Source: Actinomycetota bacterium (GTDB taxonomy: Bacteria > Actinomycetota > Actinomycetes > Nanopelagicales > Nanopelagicaceae). From it: 6,324 nt of DNA. Both the position numbers and the translations under genes were made by a program. A model generated the notes under the pieces. That model was not told the origin of the DNA. It saw nothing but the letters and a program-made list of their open reading frames with translations, and ran no database searches. This document shows, one piece after another, positions 1 through 6,324 of this stretch. Where the stretch lies: NCBI GenBank assembly GCA_009703165.1, contig WLGP01000059.1, positions 1 through 6,324 on the forward strand, in the 5' to 3' direction. Numbering within the stretch: the stretch's first letter is position 1; every line of letters starts with the position of its first letter.

Positions 1-165
1 AAAACCAATTTCAATTGCATCTACTCCACCTTCGGCAAAGGCTGCAATTACCTTCTTGCATCCTTCATGGCTAGGAAAGCCGGCTGGGATATATGCAATC
101 AGCGCTGCTCTATTTTCACTCTTTGCCTTTGCAAGTGCGCGATCAAGCGGAGTATCTAGCGACAT
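1..165 (-). CDS. trpA: Tryptophan synthase alpha subunit, N-terminal 55 codons (cut by window edge)
   Basis: This is the 5' part of trpA, read from ATG at 163-165 to the window edge. The alpha subunit cleaves indole-3-glycerol phosphate to indole and glyceraldehyde-3-phosphate, and channels indole to TrpB in the cytoplasmic alpha2-beta2 complex. Translation begins MSLDTPLDRALAKAK. It then shows the family motif ALIAYIPAGFPS (residues 21-32) and GGVDAIEIGF (46-55). Glu52 in the latter matches the catalytic Glu49 of the Salmonella enzyme, so the first active-site acid is present; the second (Asp60 region) lies outside the window. The start lies two bases after the trpB stop (TAG-TA-ATG), implying translational coupling. 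No strong Shine-Dalgarno precedes it; the best match, GGAA, lies well upstream inside trpB. It is last in the visible operon order, as is usual for trpC-trpB-trpA. Confidence 0.96.
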   Translation of the reverse strand, partial: MSLDTPLDRALAKAKSENRAALIAYIPAGFPSHEGCKKVIAAFAEGGVDAIEIGF

Positions 166-167
166 TA

Positions 168-1364
168 CTAAAGATCAATTCCAAAATAAGCCGCGGCAGT
201 TGCCACATCTTTATCGCCACGACCTGAGAGATTGATGAGCAGCGTTGCATCTGGTCCGCGCTCTCTTCCAACCTGCATTGCTCCAGCAAGTGCATGGGCT
301 GTTTCAATCGCAGGAATAATTCCTTCAGTGCGACAGAGAAGTGCGAATGCTTCCATTGCTTGTGCATCTGTGATGGCGCGGTATTGAGCGCGTCCAATGT
401 CATGAAGATAGGCATGCTCTGGACCAACGCCTGGGTAATCAAGACCGGCTGAAATTGAATGTGATTCAACTGTCTGACCATTCTCATCTTGGAGAACATA
501 CGAACGAGTTCCATGGAGAACACCAGGTGTGCCACCAGTAATTGTTGCTGCATGGCGACCTGTGCTCACGCCATCGCCTCCTGCTTCAAGGCCAATGAGA
601 TCAACACTGAGATCTTCGATAAAGGGATGGAAGATTCCAATGGCATTTGATCCTCCACCGACACATGCAAGAACTGCATCAGGAAGTTTACCGGTGAGTT
701 CTAGTACTTGGGCTCGGGCTTCAACTCCGATGATTCGGTGAAAATCACGGACCATTGTTGGAAAAGGATGTGGGCCAGCAACTGTACCTAGAAGATAGTG
801 AGTGGTCTCAACATTTGTTACCCAGTCACGCATCGCCTCATTAATTGCATCTTTAAGTGTGCGAGAACCGCTTGTCACCGGCACAACTTCTGCACCAAGT
901 AACTTCATTCGTGCAACGTTAAGTGATTGGCGCTTTGTATCTTCTTCGCCCATATAGACAACGCACTCAAGTCCCATAAGCGCTGCCGCGGTTGCCGATG
1001 CAACTCCATGTTGACCCGCACCAGTCTCAGCGATGATGCGCTTCTTGCCCATTCGCTTTGTCAGGAGCGCTTGCCCTAAGACGTTATTAATTTTATGTGA
1101 GCCGGTGTGGTTGAGATCCTCGCGCTTGAGAAGGATGCGCGCACCGCCTGCATGCTCTGCAAAGCGTGGAACTTCAGTGATGATGCTCGGACGACCTGTG
1201 TAGGTGCGATGAAGATGATCAAGCTCTGCGGCAAATGCTGGATCAGAGGCTGCTGCAATATGTGCGGCCTCGAGTTCGTTAAGAGCACCGATCAACGCTT
1301 CCGGAACAAAGCGTCCACCATAGGGACCGAAGTGTCCGAGGATTTCCTTCGTATCAAGGCTCAT
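168..1364 (-). CDS. trpB: Tryptophan synthase beta subunit
   Basis: TrpB is a PLP enzyme that condenses indole with L-serine to make L-tryptophan, the last pathway step. With start ATG at 1362-1364 the product is 398 residues, close to the family norm of about 400. The N-terminus has the typical [12 protein letters not shown] (residues 13-24). The PLP-binding segment [15 protein letters not shown] (80-94) contains the Schiff-base lysine K91. AETGAGQHG (112-120) carries the catalytic Glu113. GGGSNAIG (236-243) binds the PLP phosphate, and LSGRGDKD (379-386) holds the Ser that contacts the pyridine nitrogen. The reading frame stays open upstream to 1463, but that stretch overlaps trpC and has no TrpB-like sequence, so the shorter start is chosen. 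The gap from the trpC stop is 13 bases (1365-1377) and has no clear ribosome-binding site. All catalytic residues are intact, and it looks like the ordinary TrpA-partnered TrpB1 type. Confidence 0.97.
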   Translation of the reverse strand: MSLDTKEILGHFGPYGGRFVPEALIGALNELEAAHIAAASDPAFAAELDHLHRTYTGRPSIITEVPRFAEHAGGARILLKREDLNHTGSHKINNVLGQALLTKRMGKKRIIAETGAGQHGVASATAAALMGLECVVYMGEEDTKRQSLNVARMKLLGAEVVPVTSGSRTLKDAINEAMRDWVTNVETTHYLLGTVAGPHPFPTMVRDFHRIIGVEARAQVLELTGKLPDAVLACVGGGSNAIGIFHPFIEDLSVDLIGLEAGGDGVSTGRHAATITGGTPGVLHGTRSYVLQDENGQTVESHSISAGLDYPGVGPEHAYLHDIGRAQYRAITDAQAMEAFALLCRTEGIIPAIETAHALAGAMQVGRERGPDATLLINLSGRGDKDVATAAAYFGIDL

Positions 1365-1377
1365 GGGCTTGAGGGTA

Positions 1378-2148
1378 CTAGAGACCACGAAGAGTCTGCA
1401 GTGTGGAAATTGGGTCTCCTGAGCGCACCAGCGCCTCTCCAACCAAGATTGCATCTGCGCCAAAGCGTTCTGCTGCTTCTACCTCTGACCTCTGCGAGAT
1501 TCCAGATTCGGCAACGCGAATTACATCTGCTGGGATCTCAGGCAACAACTGCGCAAATGCCTTCTGATCAACTTCAAGAGTCTTGAGATTGCGCGAGTTG
1601 ATTCCAATAATTCTTGGATTAATCTCCATCGCCTGTTCTAGTTCGGCAGGGGTATGTACCTCGATCAAACTGGCCATTCCTAGCTCGGTTGCCATCTCGT
1701 AATAATCTCGTAGCTGGTGAGATGAGAGCGCTGCAACAATTAAGAGAACTACGTCTGCGCCATATGCGCGTGCTTCATAAAATTGATATTCATCAACCAT
1801 GAAATCTTTTCGCAGAACTGGAATTGAAACGGCGCTACGTACTGTCTCAAGATCGGCCAATGAACCTTTAAATCTCCGCTCTTCTGTAAGTACGCTAATA
1901 ACACTTGCCCCTGCACTCTGATACTGCTCGGCTAGCGAGCCAGGATTTGTAATTGAAGAGAGAGCGCCTTTACTCGGCGAAGAGCGTTTGACCTCGGCAA
2001 TGACACTGATGAGGTCCCCACGTAATCCTGCATGAGCATCGATAACAGCTGGTGCGTTATCTAACTTCTCATGAAGTTGCGCCAAGGGAATACGTCGTCG
2101 CGCCAAATCTTCGCGAACACCCTCAATGATGGAGTCAAGAACGCTCAT
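1378..2148 (-). CDS. trpC: Indole-3-glycerol phosphate synthase
   Basis: TrpC closes the ring of CdRP to give indole-3-glycerol phosphate, with loss of CO2 and water. The 256-residue product has the length of a monofunctional (beta/alpha)8 IGPS and is not fused to TrpF. Motifs in order are [13 protein letters not shown] (49-61, with E52 and K54), [12 protein letters not shown] (85-96), [12 protein letters not shown] (111-122, K114 being the general-acid lysine), SLIEVH (160-165, E163), IGINSRNL (181-188, N184) and VAESGI (212-217, E214 and S215). These match the catalytic set known for Sulfolobus IGPS (E51, K53, K110, E159, N180, S211). The ATG shares its last two bases with the stop of the 56-codon gene upstream (ATGA overlap). 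A good double GAGG Shine-Dalgarno sits at 2151-2159. Its substrate is produced by PRA isomerase, a step with no trpF here and probably supplied by PriA. Confidence 0.97.
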   Translation of the reverse strand: MSVLDSIIEGVREDLARRRIPLAQLHEKLDNAPAVIDAHAGLRGDLISVIAEVKRSSPSKGALSSITNPGSLAEQYQSAGASVISVLTEERRFKGSLADLETVRSAVSIPVLRKDFMVDEYQFYEARAYGADVVLLIVAALSSHQLRDYYEMATELGMASLIEVHTPAELEQAMEINPRIIGINSRNLKTLEVDQKAFAQLLPEIPADVIRVAESGISQRSEVEAAERFGADAILVGEALVRSGDPISTLQTLRGL

Positions 2149-2315
2149 AGCCTCACCTCATCTGTCGGATCGATTCCATGATCTTGTGCCGACCAAGGGG
2201 TATGAGCACGAGGCTTTCTTTCATATCGCGATGAAAGTGAAAATTTTCTGCTCAGTGCGATAACGATCGCTCCAATAACAATTGCACTGATAACAATTGG
2301 AAGAATATCCTTCAC
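2145..2315 (-). CDS. Small single-helix membrane protein between trpE and trpC (reduced Trp-operon-associated membrane protein, Rv1610-like position)
   Basis: A 56-codon gene with a GTG start (2313-2315), too short for usual ORF cut-offs. Three signs say it is real: its GTG overlaps the trpE stop (GTGA), its TGA overlaps the trpC start (ATGA), and a GAGGG ribosome-binding site lies 7 bases before the GTG. The product starts MKDILPIVISAIVIGAIV and has one hydrophobic helix (about residues 4-21). A basic stretch follows (SRKFSLSSRYERKPR, 22-36), then a polar tail [16 protein letters not shown] (41-56). By the positive-inside rule the tail faces the cytoplasm. Actinobacteria commonly carry a larger multi-helix protein at this locus (Trp_oprn_chp family, TIGR02234; Rv1610 in M. 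tuberculosis). From memory these end with a helix followed by an SxRYE-like segment and a W-x-LDxGxDPT-like tail. This ORF therefore looks like only the C-terminal helix plus tail. Function is unknown; the homology is inference. Confidence 0.8.
   Translation of the reverse strand: MKDILPIVISAIVIGAIVIALSRKFSLSSRYERKPRAHTPWSAQDHGIDPTDEVRL
2151..2159 (-). promoter_or_regulatory. Ribosome-binding site of trpC
   Basis: On the minus strand this reads GAGGTGAGG, two overlapping anti-16S matches. The upstream GAGG lies 7 bases before the trpC ATG, an ideal spacing. It sits inside the last codons of the small membrane-protein gene (encoding part of DEVR), so the two messages share bases and translation is probably coupled. 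Confidence 0.7.
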
Positions 2316-3799
2316 TCTGCTGCCCTCATCACCGATGCTGCGCTGATTGCACCAAGAACTGCTGCAGCCTTATTGAGACACTCTTGGTTCTCTGACTCTG
2401 CATCTGAATCGGCAACGATTCCTGCACCTGCCTGAACGTAAGCGCGACCATCGTGGATCAATGCGGTGCGGATTGCGATGCAGGTATCAACATTGCCTGT
2501 GAAGTCCAGGTATCCGATTGCACCGCCATAGAGCCCGCGACGATGGGGTTCAAGTTTTTCAATGATCTCCATTGCACGCGGCTTTGGCGCACCTGAAAGT
2601 GTTCCTGCAGGAAATGTTGCAAAGAGCGCATCCACTCCCGTTTTGCCTTGCGCTAAGGTGCCAGTTACCGTCGAAACAATATGCATCACATGCGAATAGC
2701 GTTCAATGCTCATGAAATCAACGACATCAACTGAGCCTGGTGCACAGATTCGCCCTAGGTCATTGCGACCAAGATCGACAAGCATGAGATGCTCTGCCCG
2801 CTCCTTTGGATCTGCAAGAAGCTCTTCTCCTAGACGCTTATCTTCTTCAGGAGATGACGAACGCTTACGAGTTCCTGCGATTGGATGAACCATCACTTCG
2901 CCTTCAGTGACCTTCACTAGCGCCTCTGGACTCGAGCCCACAACATCAATTCCGCTCTCAAATTTAAAGAGATACATATACGGCGAAGGATTACGCAGGC
3001 GAAGTGCGCGATAGACATCGATTGAATCTGCAGTGCACTCCATTGAAAAGCGTTGAGAGAGAACTATCTGAAAGGCCTCGCCTGAAAGAATCTCTTCTTT
3101 GGCAAGACCAACCTTGGCGATGAACTCTTCTTGAGAGATATTTCGATCAAATTGTGGTTCTGGTGCAGCAACGATGTGGGCAATATGCCCCGGTAGTGGC
3201 GCTGCTAATTCGCTCTGCATCCGATCTAAGCGCACCTGTGCATCAGCAAAAGCTTCATCAACGCGATCGCTACTTCCATCCCAGTTGATGGCATTTGCAA
3301 TAAGCGTGATTGTGCCTTCGGCATGATCCATCACCGCTAAATCACTAGTCAGCATGAATGCGAGTTCGGGAAGAGGAATATCTTTATGAGCAAGATTTGG
3401 TAACTTCTCTAAGCGGCGCACGCAGTCATATCCCATGTAGCCAACGAGGCCGCCTGTCAGTGGAGGAAGGCCGGAAATCTTTGGTGAGCGAAGATGCGAT
3501 GCTGAAAGTCGAAGTGCTTCCAATGGATCAATCCCGGTGGGTGCACCAGCAGGAGGTCTTCCAATCCATTGCGCGCTGCCGTTGCGTTCAGTCAGGGTTG
3601 CCTGCGAATGCGCTCCGATAAACGAGTATCGAGACCAAGCTCCCCCATGTTCTGCCGATTCCAGAAGAAATGAGCCTGCTGCATTACCAGAGAGTTTGCG
3701 ATAGACACCAAGTGGAGTTTCGCCATCTGCTAAAAGTTTTCTATAGACAGGGATGACGTTGTACGAAGCTGCGTACTCTCTAAACTCTTGGAGATTCAT
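2312..3799 (-). CDS. trpE: Anthranilate synthase component I
   Basis: TrpE converts chorismate and ammonia to anthranilate; the ammonia normally comes from a TrpG glutaminase subunit, which is not encoded in this window. The 495-residue product has the full family length with no fused TrpG. The N-terminal half carries the tryptophan feedback motif LLES (45-48), and NPSPYMY (270-276) also belongs to the inhibitor site. The chorismate-binding half shows EAFQIVLSQRF (241-251), PIAGTRKR (306-313), DLGRNDLGR (342-350), SHVMHIVS (369-376, with the catalytic His), PAGTLSGAPK (397-406) and GGAIGYLDFTGNVDTCIA (425-442). The intact LLES motif distinguishes it from most aminodeoxychorismate synthases (PabB) and suggests feedback inhibition by Trp. 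The start ATG at 3797-3799 is six bases after the hisI stop, with only a weak AAGAG before it. No leader peptide, attenuator or T-box can fit there, so expression must come mainly from upstream his transcription or from promoters inside genes. Confidence 0.97.
   Translation of the reverse strand: MNLQEFREYAASYNVIPVYRKLLADGETPLGVYRKLSGNAAGSFLLESAEHGGAWSRYSFIGAHSQATLTERNGSAQWIGRPPAGAPTGIDPLEALRLSASHLRSPKISGLPPLTGGLVGYMGYDCVRRLEKLPNLAHKDIPLPELAFMLTSDLAVMDHAEGTITLIANAINWDGSSDRVDEAFADAQVRLDRMQSELAAPLPGHIAHIVAAPEPQFDRNISQEEFIAKVGLAKEEILSGEAFQIVLSQRFSMECTADSIDVYRALRLRNPSPYMYLFKFESGIDVVGSSPEALVKVTEGEVMVHPIAGTRKRSSSPEEDKRLGEELLADPKERAEHLMLVDLGRNDLGRICAPGSVDVVDFMSIERYSHVMHIVSTVTGTLAQGKTGVDALFATFPAGTLSGAPKPRAMEIIEKLEPHRRGLYGGAIGYLDFTGNVDTCIAIRTALIHDGRAYVQAGAGIVADSDAESENQECLNKAAAVLGAISAASVMRAAE
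2323..2327 (-). promoter_or_regulatory. Ribosome-binding site of the 56-codon gene
   Basis: Minus-strand GAGGG, 7 bases before the GTG at 2313-2315 and inside the trpE 3' end (within the codons for M-R-A). Its quality and spacing are a main reason for accepting the small downstream gene as translated. Confidence 0.65.
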
Positions 3800-3805
3800 A
3801 ATCTC

Positions 3806-4168
3806 TTAATGCGCTTCATTCTCGACTTTGGCGGGGAAAACTTCACGATGAAAACATGTGAACTCTCCTGTGTGACAGGCGGCGCCTTCTTGTTCTACCT
3901 GAAACAAAACTGCATCTCCATCGCAATCGAGTGAGATTGAGACAACTTTCTGGAGATGACCGGAAGTCTCGCCCTTCTTCCACAGTTCGTTTCGGGAGCG
4001 ACTGAAATAGGTTGCATATCCTGTCGAGATTGTCAGGGCTAGCGATTCAGCATTTACATAGGCGAGCATGAGAACTTCACCTGAGAGGCTATCTTGAGCA
4101 ATGGCAGGAAAGAGATGATCGCCATCTTTGAGAAGGGCTGCAATATCTGCAGATAAGGAGATGCTCAC
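3806..4168 (-). CDS. hisI: Phosphoribosyl-AMP cyclohydrolase
   Basis: HisI opens the purine ring of phosphoribosyl-AMP to give ProFAR, the substrate of the neighbouring PriA. With GTG at 4166-4168 as start it has 120 residues, the size of monofunctional HisI; there is no HisE domain. Motifs are [10 protein letters not shown] (34-43), WKKGETSGH (63-71), DCDGDA (81-86) and GAACHTG (95-101). The metal ligands are complete: D81, D83 and D85 for Mg, and C82, C98 and C105 for Zn, with the 16- and 7-residue Cys spacings of the family. The frame stays open upstream to a TTG at 4210, but that extension overlaps hisF by 28 bases and reads as unrelated sequence. The GTG lies 14 bases after the hisF stop; its only Shine-Dalgarno candidate, AAGG, is 13 bases away, so the start is the least certain part. 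Confidence 0.93.
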   Translation of the reverse strand: MSISLSADIAALLKDGDHLFPAIAQDSLSGEVLMLAYVNAESLALTISTGYATYFSRSRNELWKKGETSGHLQKVVSISLDCDGDAVLFQVEQEGAACHTGEFTCFHREVFPAKVENEAH

Positions 4169-4182
4169 GAGGTAATTGTGCC

Positions 4183-4956
4183 TTAGCTCAGAGCGCTCGT
4201 GCGCACGCAATATCCATGCTCAGCCAGATATCGCTTCACATCTGCGATGCGGTGAATGCCAAAGTGGAAGACACTTGCAGCTAGTAAGGCATCTGCACCG
4301 GCTTCAATGGCAGCGGCGAAATCTTCCAATGAGCCCGCTCCACCACTTGCAATCAGAGGCAGAGATGAAATCTCACGAACCCGAGTGATCATCCCAATGT
4401 CATAACCGGCTCTGGTTCCATCTGCATCCATGGAGTTAAGGAGAATCTCACCCACACCTAACGCAGTCGCTTGCTCAATCCATTCAAGGGCATCAAGGCC
4501 CGCGCTCGTTCTTCCACCGTGAGTTGTTACTTCAAAGCCTGAGACGGTACGCGCCCTCCGTGCATCAACTGAGAGGACAAGAACTTGGGTTCCGAAGCGA
4601 TCTGCAATCTCTGAAATTAAATCGGGGCGAGCAATGGCTGCGGTATTGACTGAGACTTTATCTGCACCAGATCTAAGGAGGCGATCAACATCCTCAACTG
4701 TTCTAATTCCTCCACCAACAGTCAGCGGAATAAAGACTTGCTCTGCTGTTGCTGAGACGACATCGTAAGTGGTCTGTCGATCGGTGACGCTTGCTGAAAT
4801 ATCAAGGAAGGTAAGTTCATCGATACCTTCGTGATCGTAGAGCTTTGCCATCTCAACTGGATCACCAGCATCAACTAAATCTGTGAAGTTAACGCCTTTA
4901 ACAACGCGACCATCGTTAACGTCGAGGCAGGCAATAATCCGGGCAGAAAGAGTCAT
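4183..4956 (-). CDS. hisF: Imidazole glycerol phosphate synthase, cyclase subunit
   Basis: HisF uses ammonia from its partner HisH to turn PRFAR into imidazole glycerol phosphate and AICAR. The 257-residue (beta/alpha)8 barrel starts [20 protein letters not shown]. The two catalytic aspartates are D12 (ACLDV) and D131 (LSVDARR), equivalent to D11 and D130 of Thermotoga HisF. Phosphate-binding segments are [10 protein letters not shown] (80-89) and [10 protein letters not shown] (203-212), and [15 protein letters not shown] (172-186) is the usual family signature. The frame is open upstream to 5124, but that part is a shadow of priA. The ATG at 4954-4956 shares its last two bases with the priA stop (ATGA), with an AGG 10 bases before it. 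In mycobacteria impA sits between priA and hisF; here the two are directly joined. Confidence 0.97.
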   Translation of the reverse strand: MTLSARIIACLDVNDGRVVKGVNFTDLVDAGDPVEMAKLYDHEGIDELTFLDISASVTDRQTTYDVVSATAEQVFIPLTVGGGIRTVEDVDRLLRSGADKVSVNTAAIARPDLISEIADRFGTQVLVLSVDARRARTVSGFEVTTHGGRTSAGLDALEWIEQATALGVGEILLNSMDADGTRAGYDIGMITRVREISSLPLIASGGAGSLEDFAAAIEAGADALLAASVFHFGIHRIADVKRYLAEHGYCVRTSALS

Positions 4957-5678
4957 GAGCGCGTTACCTGCAACGCCTCTTCCAAAGTAAATGCGCCAGC
5001 GTAGAGAGCCTTCCCCACAATCGCACCTTCTACTCCAATGGAATTGAGTGCACTCAACGCTTGGATATCGGCAAGGCTTGAGATACCACCGCTTGCAACA
5101 ACCGGACGCTTTGTCACTGCGCATACCTCTTTAAGTAAATCGAGGTTAGGTCCCTGCAACGTTCCATCCTTGGTCACATCTGTAACAACATAACGAGCGC
5201 AGCCATCTGATTCCAGGCGAGTAATTGTTTCAAAGAGGTCTCCCCCTTCTTGCGTCCAGCCGCGGGCTGCAAGTACATGACCGCGCACATCTAAACCAAC
5301 TGCGATCCGATCGCCGTGTTCTGCAATGACACGTGATGTCCATTCAGGATTTTCCAGCGCTGCAGTACCAAGGTTGATGCGAGTACATCCCGTTGCTAAG
5401 GCGCGAGTCAGCGAGAGATCATCACGAATTCCACCTGAGAGCTCAACTTTGATATCGAGCTTTCCAACAACTTCAGCCAGAAGCGCGCTATTTTCTCCGC
5501 GACCAAAGGCTGCATCAAGATCTACAAGGTGTAACCATTCAGCGCCAGATGCTTGGAATTCAAGTGCAACCTCAAGAGGTGAGCCATAGATACTCTCTTG
5601 GGAAAGTTCGCCCTGAACTAAGCGAACTGCACGGCCATCTTTAACATCGACTGCAGGCAATAACTCGAGGTAACTCAT
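4953..5678 (-). CDS. priA: PriA: bifunctional ProFAR isomerase (HisA) and probable phosphoribosylanthranilate isomerase (TrpF)
   Basis: This 241-residue (beta/alpha)8 isomerase performs the Amadori rearrangement of ProFAR to PRFAR for histidine. As the PriA type it probably also converts PRA to CdRP for tryptophan. It opens [18 protein letters not shown] (6-23), with catalytic D11 and phosphate-contacting R19. It continues [11 protein letters not shown] (51-61), ELSGGIRDD (79-87), [11 protein letters not shown] (103-113), VGLDVRG (127-133), [19 protein letters not shown] (164-182, catalytic D171) and ASGGISSL (195-202). Recalled M. tuberculosis PriA aligns almost throughout. Its D175 corresponds to D171 here, and its Arg143/Trp145 pair, used to switch between the two substrates, corresponds to R139/W141 in RGW. 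The loop just before RGW is four residues shorter than the mycobacterial one. No separate trpF is present. The ATG overlaps the hisH stop (ATGA), with GGAG at 5688-5691. Dual activity is inferred from family and context. Confidence 0.95.
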   Translation of the reverse strand: MSYLELLPAVDVKDGRAVRLVQGELSQESIYGSPLEVALEFQASGAEWLHLVDLDAAFGRGENSALLAEVVGKLDIKVELSGGIRDDLSLTRALATGCTRINLGTAALENPEWTSRVIAEHGDRIAVGLDVRGHVLAARGWTQEGGDLFETITRLESDGCARYVVTDVTKDGTLQGPNLDLLKEVCAVTKRPVVASGGISSLADIQALSALNSIGVEGAIVGKALYAGAFTLEEALQVTRS

Positions 5679-6274
5679 AGTGATTTACTCCAATTCTTAA
5701 TCAGGGCAAGGCCTGCTCGACCAGATTTCTCTGGGTGAAATTGCGTTGCGCAGAATGCGCCATCTTCTGCGGCGGCAAGAAACTTCTCTCCATGTGTGGC
5801 AAATGTTTGAATAGCACCGGGCAGTTCACGGGCAGCGTAAGAGTGAACAAAGTAGAAGGACTCTCCTTCAACTCCTGCAAAGAGCGATGAATTTGACTGC
5901 GTCTGAACGGTATTCCATCCCATGTGTGGCAAAACTTGTGCGTGTAGTTTTCGAACCGATGTTGGCCAGATTGCCAGACCTTCATGAATTCCATTCTCAT
6001 CGCTATCTGCAAAGAGAACCTGCATACCAATGCAGATGCCAATCGTTGGCCTGGCATCGGCATATCGCGCTGCGATGATCTCTCTGGCATGTACGAGATC
6101 AAGACCCTTCATGCAGGCAGCAAATGCTCCAACACCAGGAACGACCAAACCATCTGCTTCGAGGGCCACCTTCGCATCTGATGTCAGGATGACATCATCA
6201 CCTGAGGTTGCAAATGCGCGCGCTGCCGATCGTAGATTGCCTGAACCGTAATCAAGAATGGCAATCGTTGAAAT
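5675..6274 (-). CDS. hisH: Imidazole glycerol phosphate synthase, glutaminase subunit (probable ATT start)
   Basis: HisH is the class I glutamine amidotransferase that hydrolyses glutamine and feeds ammonia through the HisF barrel. Reading the frame from ATT at 6272-6274 gives 199 residues, the normal family length. The N-terminus [20 protein letters not shown] (2-21) is the conserved first strand and helix. It is followed by PGVGAF (46-51, oxyanion strand), [10 protein letters not shown] (79-88, nucleophile C81), PHMGWN (116-121), FYFVHSY (140-146) and [10 protein letters not shown] (176-185, with H180 and E182 completing the triad). The first ATG, GTG or TTG in frame is a GTG at 6169, which would delete 35 residues including DYGSGN. 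No such start codon lies upstream in frame to the window edge either. The ATT overlaps the hisB stop by one base (TAATT), where TAATG would be expected. AAAGGG at 6284-6289 is a possible ribosome-binding site, though it also encodes the conserved hisB end. A base-call error (ATG read as ATT) is an alternative. Confidence 0.9.
   Translation of the reverse strand: MSTIAILDYGSGNLRSAARAFATSGDDVILTSDAKVALEADGLVVPGVGAFAACMKGLDLVHAREIIAARYADARPTIGICIGMQVLFADSDENGIHEGLAIWPTSVRKLHAQVLPHMGWNTVQTQSNSSLFAGVEGESFYFVHSYAARELPGAIQTFATHGEKFLAAAEDGAFCATQFHPEKSGRAGLALIKNWSKSL
5688..5691 (-). promoter_or_regulatory. Ribosome-binding site of priA
   Basis: Minus-strand GGAG, 9 bases before the priA ATG at 5676-5678 and inside the final codons of hisH (TGG AGT). 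It supports the ATGA-overlap start. Confidence 0.55.
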
Positions 6275-6324
6275 TAGAGTGAACCCTTTGTCGATGGAAT
6301 GCCGCTTACTCGACCATCCAGTGC
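6274..6324 (-). CDS. hisB: Imidazoleglycerol-phosphate dehydratase, C-terminal 16 codons and stop (cut by window edge)
   Basis: This is the 3' end of hisB, in frame from the window edge to TAA at 6274-6276. The visible residues are ALDGRVSGIPSTKGSL. From memory, actinobacterial and other monofunctional HisB proteins end in a very similar DPRVTGIPSTKGxL, which is the basis for the call. HisB dehydrates imidazole glycerol phosphate, the HisH/HisF product, to imidazole acetol phosphate. It is the gene directly upstream of hisH in the common actinobacterial order hisD-hisC-hisB-hisH-priA. The metal-binding His motifs lie outside the window. Its stop shares one base with the proposed hisH start. 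Confidence 0.9.
   Translation of the reverse strand, partial: ALDGRVSGIPSTKGSL

Noticed and set aside
143..553. 136-codon minus-strand open frame inside trpB
   Set aside because: It is an out-of-frame shadow of trpB, whose own frame carries all the TrpB motifs; the Met/Gln/Leu-rich product resembles no family.
163..1364. TrpB and TrpA both begin MSLDT
   Set aside because: The codons differ (AGC CTT GAT ACG against TCG CTA GAT ACT) and similarity ends there, so this is probably coincidence rather than a duplication.
1365..1463. N-terminal extension of trpB by 33 residues
   Set aside because: The extension overlaps trpC and looks like frame-shifted coding sequence; the 398-residue form already has the full family length.
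1107..1586. 159-codon plus-strand open frame across the trpB/trpC junction
   Set aside because: It lies antisense to two well-conserved genes, its product has no recognisable domain and an atypical Cys/Arg-rich composition, and no ribosome-binding site supports it.
2149..2311. trpE-trpC gap as a non-coding regulatory region
   Set aside because: The whole gap is filled by the 56-codon frame with overlaps at both ends, which leaves no non-coding bases.
2145..2315. The 56-codon gene as a trp leader peptide or HGxxPAAW-type small protein
   Set aside because: It contains one Trp codon, no run of Trp codons and no attenuator-like hairpin, it lies after trpE, and the HGxxPAAW motif is absent. A membrane protein fits better.
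4957..5124. N-terminal extension of hisF by 56 residues
   Set aside because: This part overlaps priA in another frame and is Cys/Trp/Arg-rich; the HisF family starts at [13 protein letters not shown], exactly at the ATGA overlap.

Overview
The window is a gene-dense piece of an actinobacterial histidine-tryptophan supra-operon, with every gene on the minus strand. In transcription order (high to low coordinates) it holds the end of hisB, then hisH, priA (hisA), hisF, hisI, trpE, a 56-codon membrane-protein ORF, trpC, trpB, and the first 55 codons of trpA. The longest gap between coding regions is 14 bases. No room is left for an internal promoter, attenuator or terminator between genes. No RNA gene, repeat, mobile element or CRISPR array was seen.

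The organism is most likely an actinobacterium. The hisA product closely resembles mycobacterial PriA, the dual HisA/TrpF isomerase. No trpF lies between trpC and trpB. The order hisB-hisH-priA-hisF-hisI ... trpE-small membrane gene-trpC-trpB-trpA matches, from memory, Mycobacterium tuberculosis with its interposed genes (impA, chaA, bcp) removed. Base composition looks close to 50% GC, well below typical Streptomyces or Mycobacterium. With the tight packing this suggests a streamlined lineage such as freshwater acI (Nanopelagicales) or a relative; that placement is inference.

Region by region: 4169-6324 holds five histidine genes covering the middle of the pathway. They encode phosphoribosyl-AMP cyclohydrolase (HisI), ProFAR isomerase (PriA), the HisH/HisF imidazole-glycerol-phosphate synthase pair and the end of IGP dehydratase (HisB). 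Positions 1-3799 hold the tryptophan genes: anthranilate synthase component I, IGP synthase (TrpC) and tryptophan synthase beta and alpha. PriA links the two halves because it probably catalyses the missing PRA isomerase step of tryptophan synthesis. TrpG, TrpD and the remaining His enzymes must be encoded elsewhere.

The two observations most worth checking are: (1) a 56-residue single-helix ORF between trpE and trpC, joined to both by stop/start overlaps, which looks like a minimal version of the actinobacterial Trp-operon-associated membrane protein; and (2) hisH, whose conserved N-terminus extends 35 codons upstream of the first ATG/GTG/TTG and seems to begin at a rare ATT codon overlapping the hisB stop. 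I saw no sign of a wholly new system; the rest is well-conserved core metabolism.
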